17,315 nucleotides of DNA from Lojkania enalia. Lineage: Eukaryota > Ascomycota > Dothideomycetes > Pleosporales. Position numbers and translations under genes: made by a program. The notes beneath the pieces are model-generated. The model ran no database searches and was not told where the DNA came from. It saw nothing but the letters and a program-made list of their open reading frames with translations. Location of the stretch: the NCBI GenBank assembly GCA_010094045.1, contig ML986709.1, positions 1 to 17,315 of the forward strand. Direction: 5' to 3'. This document shows positions 11,101 through 17,315 of this stretch, in pieces (the stretch's first letter is position 1; each line of letters opens with the position of its first letter).

Positions 11101-11700
11101 TCTTTACTAATAGATTATTTATAAATAATAAGGACCTAAGTTTATAATTTAGCTTCCTTATTATTCTTAAAACTAAGTAGTATACTAGAAACTCGTATAA
11201 CTTTAAAATTACAGGCAATATTATATACTAGAACTCCTCTAAGTATAAACGTATTACCTGCTCTATACTAGCTAGTAAACTATATAGATTAGTAGAAGGA
11301 TTTAACTACGCGATTATACTAAATATAATAATTAACTAGATTATACGTACGTTTAGAATACTTCTAGTACTAATCGTACTATATATAGATTTAAAATCTC
11401 TATATAAATGTCTTATAAAGCTTAGTATAATAAACGAGAAGAGGCTTATAATTAATATTATATTAATTCGAGAATTATATAAAAAGAGGAAGATTATAGA
11501 GATTAGGTAGATTAATAGTAAAGATAACCTAGTAGATACCTGTATAAAGAAGGCGCTAAACTCCGCACTTAAGAAACTAATTTTATATAACTATCTAACT
11601 ATTAAAGTTAAAGTATTAGTTAATAAGCTTAAGCCTATATAAGATAGGAGATAGAGTATTATATAGTAAGCGCTCTGTATGCGTAGGTAATAGTTATAGG
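8111..11700 (+). pseudogene. pol: Copia pol remnant: protease, integrase, RT, RNase H
   Basis: Domains in order: protease and following linker with DIDRIGTYFNNIQNIIV (8659-8710); GAG-pre-integrase with RRFSYSYIERLY (8827-8862) and NPSVLKKIKKF; integrase core 8995-9500, whose three catalytic positions are all changed by transitions (Asp to Asn at 9014-9016, Asp to Asn at 9180-9182, Glu to Lys at 9278-9280); RT about 9990-10760 with an LTINLLL and TQVYIQSIDKLI region, where the family's TDD is now IDN (10662-10667); RNase H about 11095-11640 with TRNSYNFKI and CSILASKLYRLVEGF. A run of seven T at 9085-9091 has one base too many for the frame, causing a frameshift inside the integrase. Order and motifs match fungal Ty1/copia Pol. 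Non-functional. Confidence 0.88.
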
Positions 11701-11730
11701 TAGGATAAGAATAGAGTATTTTAGGTAAAG

Positions 11731-11769
11731 TCTATATAAAATAAAAAAATAAAAAATAAAAAAAAAGTT
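11731..11769 (+). other. Copia polypurine tract region
   Basis: An A-rich run with scattered T and G immediately upstream of the 3' LTR (11775), where plus-strand priming is expected. The T interruptions may themselves reflect mutation. Confidence 0.5.
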
Positions 11770-11774
11770 GCTAG

Positions 11775-12010
11775 TATCTAAACAGCAGCATTAAGGTACG
11801 CAGTTAGTTGTAGCGTAATATAGTCTTATATTATAGTCGTATATATAAAGGGATAAATATTCTCTTCTTTTATATAGACTTAGAAAAGAATTAACAATTA
11901 ACACCAGTTACCTAACTACCCCCTCGTACGATATTTACACCGTGTAAACCTCTTTATCTCGCACGTACTTGCTAATTGCAAATACTAGCTAGTAGAGAGT
12001 CTATTCGATA
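11775..12010 (+). repeat. Copia 3' LTR
   Basis: It is 236 bp and the better preserved LTR. At several sites it keeps CG where the 5' LTR has TA (for example TCGTACGA against TTATATAA, CCGTGT against CTATAT, TCGATA against TTAATA). It ends CGATA and is followed by CTAAA, the right copy of the target duplication. Confidence 0.92.
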
Positions 12011-12015
12011 CTAAA
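12011..12015 (+). other. Target-site duplication of copia, right copy (CTAAA)
   Basis: Identical to 6200-6204. It defines the right border of the copia insertion. Confidence 0.85.
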
Positions 12016-12018
12016 TAT

Positions 12019-12050
12019 ATTTAGCTATTTAATTAACTAAGCAACTAAAT
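12019..12050. repeat. 32-bp imperfect palindrome right of the copia insertion
   Basis: ATTTAGCTATTTAATT faces AACTAAGCAACTAAAT; the mismatches between the two arms are all C/T or G/A and would vanish if RIP were reversed. It has the same length as the palindrome at 6174-6205 and nearly the same sequence. Confidence 0.65.
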
Positions 12051-12329
12051 AGAAAGAATAGTAAAGAAACTAAATTATATTTAATAACTTTATAATTCTA
12101 ACTTTTATAGCTCTTTATAGTTAACTTAAATATCTTTTATATACTTTACTTATATATTTCTATTATAAATCTATAAGAATAATTCTTTTATAGGATATAA
12201 TTATTCTTAATTATTATTCTATCTTATATCTAGCTAATTAGAGGCTATTATACTTTAACTACTCTTATAAAATTAGAAGAAGTAAGACTAGTTAAACTAC
12301 TTTAGTTATAAGAAAAGAGATACCTTTAA
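12051..12329. other. Upstream region of gypsy gag, no gene recognised
   Basis: AT-rich sequence between the palindrome and the gag remnant. It probably holds the leader and perhaps the end of a 5' LTR of gypsy copy B, but I found no match to the LTR-like sequence at 4276-4786 and no primer-binding site. Confidence 0.3.
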
Positions 12330-13283
12330 TAAGTAATATAGGAAACTTATATAAGTAGAATATTAAAAATAGTTAGTAAGACTACCTTTTTAAAGATAAG
12401 TATAATAACTATATTTATAAGATTATAAAATAAGTTAGTATAATAATAGAACTAGCTAGTTTTAGTAGATAGATAGATTAGAAGTTTAAAAGAAGCTTAA
12501 AATAGCTTTTTTAAAAGTCTTAAAGTGATATAAAGAATAGTAAATAGTAAATAAGAAATAGAACTAGTAGAAATTATCTAGAAACTTAAATAAGTTAAAA
12601 GAGTACTATAAATAATATATTATTAGTAATAAATTAAATTCGTACTATTTAATAAGTTTAATAGAACTAGATTTAAATTTAAAAGACTTCTAGTAGTAGT
12701 AAAAATTTATATTAATACTAACCTAGATATTATCTAATATAAGAATAAGAAAGTACTATTTATAAAAGTATACTTAATAGATAAACCCCTTAATTAATTC
12801 TAATTCTTTCTAATAGACTTTAAAAACTACGCGGAAAAATATTAGAAAAGTAAAACTAAGGTAATATTTATAAGTCTAATATACTTCTAATAAAAACTTA
12901 AACTAGTATTTAAAGATATTAATAAAGTATAAGTAGTAGAAGATAGATTTTATAACTTAGTTTAATTAGAATTTATTATCTTATATATATTAAGCTTTTA
13001 ATAGCTCTTAAATAAGGTTATATAGAATAACTATAGTATAATAGTAAAGTTTTATAGAGGACTAAAAATAGAAATAAAAAGGGTAATAATATATATATAA
13101 TAACTTTAAGATCTAGTATTATACTTTTAACTAGTAAAAAGAATTAATAATAAATTATACTAGTTTAAAAATAAGAAAAGGTAAATATACTACTAAAAAA
13201 TATACTTTTTAGTAAAAGCTACTAATATAAGCGGACTTATAAATCTAAATACTACTAGAGAAAAGAAACTTAAACTATAGATA
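12330..13283 (+). pseudogene. gag: Gypsy gag remnant, part before the Fot insertion
   Basis: This would have encoded the capsid protein. From about 12640 the frame reads as a Ty3/gypsy Gag: FKFKRLLVVVKIYINTN (about 12675-12725; the family has F.G....L..FL...R.Y), NKKVLFIKVYLIDKPLNQF (12753-12800; family KV.fA.s.L.G.A..W), VEDRFYNLVQLE (about 12937-12972), and KFYRGLKIEIKR (13048-13083; family FY.GL...IK). It ends NTTREKKLKLQI at the Fot insertion, a position comparable to the family's MDL.AT.... linker before the zinc knuckle. The part upstream of 12640 is poorly readable and the start is approximate. The stops are mainly TAA/TAG. Confidence 0.82.
13282..13283 (+). other. TA target duplication, left, of the deleted Fot element
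   Basis: A TA on each side (here and 14413-14414) flanks matching terminal inverted repeats. Joining 13283 to 14415 keeps the gag reading frame and leads straight into the gag zinc knuckle. Confidence 0.8.
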
Positions 13284-14412
13284 ATATAGTTTATAAGTAA
13301 GCTATTACCTTACTAAACTTTTAACAACCTACCTAAATTAACGTATAATAGCTTAATATAATAATATATAATTAACTTATAAAAAATTATAAATTATTCT
13401 TATAATTTTAGCTATTAATTAAGATTAAGTTTTAACTAAGAATAGTACTATAACAACTTTTTACTACTTTTAAAATACTCTCCACTTTTAATATACTAGA
13501 ATAGCTGTATAATATAATTATAAGCTAAATTTAAAGAAGCTTATAAAGACTAAAGAGGAGGTACTTATTAGCTATATCTTTAATTAGGATTTACAAGAAT
13601 TTCTACCTATAATTAATAGCATATAAGCTATAGTAAATAGACTATTAGCTAAGTATAGTACTAAGATCTTAGCCTTAATACACAATTATATTAACTATAT
13701 TAATAAGACTACCTTCTTTCTAGCCTTTAAAGTAGCCTATAATCGATTAATTATAGAAGCTAAAATCTATATAAGCTTTTAAAGTAGTACTATTAAAGCT
13801 TAATATTAAGTTATATACGCCGATACTATCTATACTAGAAACTACCCTCTAGAAAGCTAAAATACCTAGTAGTACGCGTAAACTAAAGGCTTAATTAATA
13901 ATAATTTATAGTAGAATTTAACGATATTAAAACTTATTACCTATATTAATTATCGCAGCCTTTAATTAGCTTTAAAAAGATGCTATAATAATAATATATT
14001 TAATTACGCTAATAGTTAATTAAATTAAAAGCTTTAAACAAGTAAATAAAGTAGTAATAAAGTAAAAATAATAGAAAAGAAAGCGATTATAGAAGTAGGA
14101 GATTCTAATAAAAGTTTTAGGTAAGGATATAATTAATTAAAATAACGTTAAGGGGTAAATTAATAAGAAAATTTATAATTAGAGTATTTAGTTATAAGAG
14201 AGTAGCTAGCTTTAATAGAGCTATAAGTACTATAAATAGCCTAGCTATAATACTTAAACGTGCTAAATTAATAGTATAAATATTAAATAATCTAATAGAC
14301 TATTACTTCTTATAGTATATATATATATAGTTAATAATTATTATAATTAAGTCGTTTAGATTTTAGTAGGATAATAGCTTACTTATATTAACAGCTCGCT
14401 TATAAACTATAT
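13284..14412 (+). mobile_element. Internally deleted Fot/pogo transposon inserted in gypsy gag
   Basis: The element is 1129 bp with inverted termini: the left end ATATAGTTTATAAG then TAAGCTATTACC (13284-13311) matches the reverse complement of the right end (about 14367-14412), except that the right end has 17 extra bases between the two blocks. It inserted at TA. Inside is a transposase remnant whose N-terminal DNA-binding region is joined directly to its C-terminal region, so the catalytic middle is missing. It is therefore a non-autonomous deletion derivative of a full-length Fot element, further damaged by RIP. Confidence 0.85.
13363..14290 (+). pseudogene. Fot/pogo transposase remnant lacking the catalytic core
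   Basis: The N-terminal part reads as a helix-turn-helix region followed by TKEEVLISYIFN.DL.EFLP and AIVNRLLAK (about 13549-13660), the start of the Tc5/CENP-B-like domain seen in the other two Fot copies. It then passes at about 13655-13670 into C-terminal sequence: NYINYINKTTFFLAFKVAY (13686-13742) and IIEAKIYISF.SSTIKA (about 13750-13800), compare the family's HI..I.K..F..AF..A and I...NI...F.GAG..P. About 300 residues, including the DDE catalytic residues, are absent. Near the end, in another frame, is a Cys-X2-Cys-X4-His-X4-Cys knuckle (14222-14263; only the last Cys, TGC, survives; the others are now Tyr), of the GHN.RTC type that ends many fungal Fot transposases. Confidence 0.78.
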
Positions 14413-14414
14413 TA
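14413..14414 (+). other. TA target duplication, right, of the deleted Fot element
   Basis: Partner of the TA at 13282-13283. Confidence 0.8.
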
Positions 14415-14560
14415 ATTTAAGAAAAAAAGACTTAGAAGAAAGATATTAAGTACTATAATTATTAGAAACTAGAATATATAGTAAAGAAATATTAAAGTAA
14501 AAAGAAAGAAAAGAAAAACTAGCTATTATTATAGAATATAGAATTTTATATTAGTTCTTT
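14415..14560 (+). pseudogene. gag: Gypsy gag remnant after the Fot insertion, zinc knuckle
   Basis: It continues the frame of 12330-13283 exactly (the intervening 1131 bases are a multiple of three). A nucleocapsid zinc knuckle of the Cys-X2-Cys-X4-His-X4-Cys type is readable at 14451-14492 as YYNYQKLEYIVKKY: the codons at all four metal-ligand positions are now TAC or TAT, each one transition away from TGC, TGT or CAT. A Lys-rich tail (SKKKEKKN) follows. The knuckle confirms that the two gag parts were one gene. Confidence 0.85.
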
Positions 14561-15340
14561 TATAATAAAAATAAGTATTAAATATATTAATAACTTAAGA
14601 AAACTATAGGATATTAACTTTAGAAGAAAATACAACTTATAGTAATATAAGAATATATAAAATGATAGTTAGAAGAAGTTTAAAAAGAATTAGATAAGAA
14701 TAAAAATATAAATACTCTATTATAAATAGAAGAAACTACTATTAAAGTACTAATATCTAAACTAGTATTTAAAGTATATTTAATATACTAATAAGAAATA
14801 ATTAAATATAAATAGAAAATTCTAACTTTTATAACTATTTTATAAGAACCACCTATAAGATTTTATAATAAGAATAGATTAGAATAAAATATTATTAACG
14901 TTTATAAAGAATAGTAAAATACTTACCCTAGAAAAATCTACTTCTTATACTTCTAAAAATAGATAGAAATAATAAAAGTAGTAGAAGAATATTTTAATAT
15001 AATAGATTAGGATAAAGCTGTATATATAGTATAAAAAGTAGTAGCCTTCTTATAAAGTAAAGTACTAGTAAAATACTAGATACTAAAGGTATTATAATAT
15101 AAGTAAGAATAGGACTATATTATAAGAGGCTATAAGTAGAAATAATAAGGTTTATCTAATACTTAGTATAGTATACTATATATAGATTTTAGGTGTTGTA
15201 TAAAAGAATAGCTAAGGAGTAAGTTATATATAAAGTAAATAAGAAGATAAGAGAGAAGAAAAAAGTATATATATAGAAGTAAGCGCGCTATATATAAGTA
15301 TTAGAGGAGAATATAAAGATACTATAATAGTACCCCCTTT
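14561..15340 (+). other. Gypsy gag-pol linker region, weakly readable
   Basis: This region lies between the zinc knuckle and the putative protease start, so it should be the gag-pol linker of copy B. Two plus-strand frames can be read through by treating TAA/TAG as Gln, but neither shows a motif I can name. The stretch 15245-15300 is rich in AAG/AGA (basic) codons. Confidence 0.4.
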
Positions 15341-15440
15341 TAGAAAGTAGCTGCAATTAATAATTATAGTTATAATATAAGAATCTAGTATAACTAGCTA
15401 TTTATTTTATATAGAGTAGAGGTACTATATCTATTAGAAG
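15341..15440 (+). pseudogene. Putative N-terminal part of gypsy protease, copy B
   Basis: The frame from 15344 reads KVAAINNYSYNIRI, then a stop, YN, a stop, and LFILYRVEVLYLLEV, ending at the inverted-repeat arm. The family pattern is ALIDSG/DCGAT..FI followed by a loop and PY.L...DG. NYS at 15362-15370 could come from Asp-Cys-Gly by three transitions. Copy A resumes with YLVNDKLIDYS at about 183, which would be the next part of the same domain. The match is short, so the call is tentative. Confidence 0.45.
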
Positions 15441-15650
15441 TAGGCTAGTAAATAGGGTATATAGTATCTTACCTAGGTTAAAGTTGGGTTCGGGGTTCTT
15501 AGCGCTAGAGTTAGAGTTAAGGTAGAATTTTTAGCGCTGGGGTATAGGTTAGATAGGGGTTCTTAATATTAAGGTTGAGGTTAGGGTAGGGTTCTTAGCG
15601 CTGGGGTATAAAGTTAAGGTAGAAATACTCTATAAGATTCCTCTATAATT
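15441..15650 (+). repeat. Right arm of long inverted repeat, telomere-like minisatellite
   Basis: This is the reverse-complement partner of 1-178. It starts TAGGCTAGTAAATAGGG at the gypsy break and carries about four imperfect units with GGTTCTTAG, CGCTGGGGTATA and GGTTAGGGTAGG. One 32-bp unit, ending near TTTTTAGCG, is absent from the left arm. The outer end CTCTATAATT is followed by 22 bp and then the TA of the right-hand Fot element. Confidence 0.8.
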
Positions 15651-15673
15651 ATAGAAAATAATTATATATTATA

Positions 15674-17315
15674 ACGTAAAGTACTATTAAGCCGGCTATA
15701 CTACCGAGCCGGCTACTTTTTCTTAGTATAGTAACTTTTCCGTACGCAACGCTATATCTTAATAATACGAAGCTAATCTATCTAATTAAGAAGGTAGAAT
15801 TGAACTTACCCTTTAGGCCTATACTTTAGGCTAATTTTAAAACGTATAACGCGCTGCAGCAGCTTTTAATATATAATACTAGCAGCTTTCTAACCAGCTT
15901 TATAGAATTACCTTTCAACCTTAAACTTAACTAAATTATATAAAGCTTATAGTAACTAAAGAGTAGATAATTATATAATATATCTTTAACCTTAATTTAC
16001 GAGGATTTATACTACGGCTTTATAAGGTAGTAGATATAGTAGATAAACTATTACGTACGCGGGGTAAAATATCTATAGATAAGAACTAGTCTAAATAATT
16101 TATATCGCGTATAAATAAGCTTAAAATAGTTTTTAATCGAGTAAAGAACTGTTAAAAGATATTATAAGAAGATCTAGAGGTTATTAACGCGTAGTTTAAG
16201 CTCGTATAAGAGACGGTAGCTAAATATAGTATCTATAAAGATAATATCTATAACTTTAATAAGATAGGCTTCTAGATAAATATAATTAGCTCTATAAAAG
16301 TTATTATAGGTTTAGAATACTATATAAGACCTATACTTATTTAGCTAGGTAATTAGGAGTGGGTTATAGTAATCTAGAACATCTATACTACTAGGTATAT
16401 AACTCTACTATTTATTATCTATAAAGGACGCGTCTATATTTTAGTATAGTATAAGGAGACAGATATACCGTACAACTAGAAGCTCTTAGTTTCTAAGAAT
16501 AGATAGACAAATAATAAGCTTAGTTTTAAATAGTTAAAGTACTTTAACGCGTATATAAAGACGCGTTAAGTAGAGTTATATAGGCTACTTATTCTTAATA
16601 GCTATAAGAGTTATCTAAACTAGGATTTTAAGGATTATTACCTCGTATAAAAGATCCTTACCCTCTATATACTAGTACATTTATTATATATCTTATAGCT
16701 ACTTAATATAGTATACTTCTTACTATTAAAGCTAAAGTACTCCTAATATATATAAGACTTAGTATACCAACGCGTCTACTATATTAATAAGGAAGGCTTT
16801 CTACCAGCCTTTAGAGACGCGTTTTTTAATATATTTACGTACGAGAACTGTAAAAAGGCCTTTAAAGTATCTAAACTAGTTCCTATCAACGTATAAATTG
16901 TTCTTAAGTGCTTTAAAGTCCGGTTGTATATACTACTAGAAGTACCTCTACTAAAAATACTATAGTAGTTAAAAATACTAAGTAATATATAAGAATTCGG
17001 GTTATAATTAACTCTCGTATAGAGGTCCTTCGTACGATTACTAAAAGAAGCTAAAGAAGGCTTCTTACAGCTAATAAAAGGAGCTAAATTGATGCTGCAT
17101 TAAAACACTCTTATAAGCTACTAGATTATAGAGCTTAAAGAGTAATTAGAGGTTATAACGAAGTATAAAACACATAAACGGAAGCGAATCTAGTATAATA
17201 GTACGATAGAGTATAGTAAGGGAGCTTTATACAGAGCTGCTAAGGTATCTATAGCTCCTTAGCGATCTAAGAAGGCTTATAGTAGTAGTAGTAGTAAGGA
17301 ACTAGCTTAACCTAG
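15674..17315 (+). mobile_element. Fot/pogo-type DNA transposon, 3' end beyond window
   Basis: It begins ACGTAAAGTACTATTAAGCC after a TA (15672-15673), with the palindrome AGCCGGCT twice (15690-15697 and 15707-15714), a terminal structure shared in decayed form with the element at 5484. A long transposase remnant follows to the window edge. The 3' terminal repeat and the second TA are not in the window. It lies 22 bp beyond the inverted-repeat arm, so it probably inserted in the central part of that repeat's element. Confidence 0.85.
15754..17315 (+). pseudogene. Fot/pogo transposase (DD35D), RIP-mutated, C-terminus cut by window
   Basis: This would have cut and pasted the element at TA. The start is inferred at ATA 15754 (from ATG); from there one frame holds to the window end (about 520 codons) without any frameshift. 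It has an N-terminal helix-turn-helix (residues about 10-70), a Tc5/CENP-B-like domain (YIFNLNLRGFILRLY, then VDIVDKLL), and a DDE domain: NFNKIGF (family NFDETGF) with the first Asp as Asn at 16258-16260, LLILNSYKSYL (family LDGHxSH) with Asn at 16597-16599, and LQLLNIVYF (family LQPLDV) with Asn at 16705-16707. The second and third positions are 36 codons apart, that is DD35D as in Fot1. INKEGFLPAFRDAFF and a basic tail (HKRKR) follow. All three catalytic Asp are lost, and many Gln/Trp-site stops are present. Confidence 0.9.

Larger units (their letters stand above)
6205..12010 (+). mobile_element. Complete Ty1/copia retrotransposon, RIP-mutated
   Basis: The element is 5806 bp, bounded by two 236-bp LTRs and a CTAAA target duplication. 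The interior encodes gag, then a pol in copia order: protease, GAG-pre-integrase, integrase, RT, RNase H. All frames carry stops of the RIP type, so it is non-functional. Unlike the neighbouring gypsy DNA it keeps many CpG dinucleotides (for instance CGTACGA motifs), which points to a younger insertion or milder mutation. Confidence 0.93.
12330..15440 (+). mobile_element. Ty3/gypsy element, copy B, gag to protease N-terminus
   Basis: This is the 5' part of a gypsy retrotransposon complementary to copy A: it carries gag with a zinc knuckle and, at its right end, what seems to be the start of the protease, and then stops at the inverted-repeat arm at 15441. A deleted Fot transposon (13284-14412) sits inside gag. 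Removing that element and one TA restores a continuous gag frame. That it belongs to the same family as copy A is an inference from the matching breakpoint and strand, because the two copies share too little sequence for a direct comparison. Confidence 0.75.

Noticed and set aside
5564..14290. Left Fot N-terminal half and the Fot remnant at 13363-14290 as two halves of one interrupted element
   Set aside because: The remnant at 13363 has its own N-terminal region, both of its own terminal repeats and its own TA duplications, so it is an independent element.
14431..15340. A long alternative plus-strand frame that looked like a second gag with an N-terminal coiled coil
   Set aside because: The zinc knuckle in a different frame continues the upstream gag exactly. 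The alternative frame shows no family motif, and reading TAA/TAG as Gln makes many AT-rich frames appear open.
1..17315. CRISPR array, bacterial operon, tRNA or rRNA genes
   Set aside because: No spaced identical repeats, ribosome-binding patterns or recognisable RNA gene sequence were seen; the retrotransposon families and RIP signature indicate a fungal nuclear genome.

Overview
The window looks like a 17.3 kb stretch of AT-rich transposon graveyard from a filamentous ascomycete (Pezizomycotina). The evidence is compositional: CA and TG dinucleotides are almost absent, TA is in large excess, and the wrecked reading frames stop nearly always at TAA or TAG where a related protein would have Gln (CAA/CAG) or Trp. 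Start ATG appears as ATA, and Cys, His, Asp and Gly codons have decayed by C-to-T or G-to-A. This is the signature of repeat-induced point mutation (RIP). I found no host gene, tRNA or rRNA, and no intact transposon gene. The species cannot be named from what is visible.

Layout. 1-178: one arm of a long inverted repeat built from a telomere-like minisatellite; the other arm is 15441-15650. 179-about 4790: the pol-to-3' end of a chromodomain Ty3/gypsy element (copy A): protease C-terminal part, RT, RNase H, integrase and chromodomain, then an antisense reading frame, a purine tract and a probable LTR. 4790-5483: LTR-like debris with a second partial LTR copy. 5484-about 6173: the 5' part of a Fot/pogo DNA transposon. 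6205-12010: a complete Ty1/copia element with 236-bp LTRs and a CTAAA target duplication, inserted beside a pair of 32-bp palindromes. About 12330-15440: the gag-to-protease part of a gypsy element (copy B), with a 1129-bp internally deleted Fot/pogo element (13284-14412) inserted in its gag between TA duplications. 15674-17315: a second, longer Fot transposon whose transposase frame runs from 15754 off the window end without a frameshift.

How the pieces relate. Both gypsy halves are on the plus strand but in the order pol (left), gag (right). Each is broken inside the protease gene by one arm of the same inverted repeat. The simplest reading is two neighbouring gypsy copies, each interrupted at about the same place by the same inverted-repeat insertion, with the insertion centres lying outside the left edge and to the right of 15650. 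The deleted Fot, the copia element and the right-hand Fot were later insertions. The copia element and right-hand Fot keep many CpG dinucleotides, while the gypsy copies, the left Fot and the deleted Fot have few, which suggests a relative age order.
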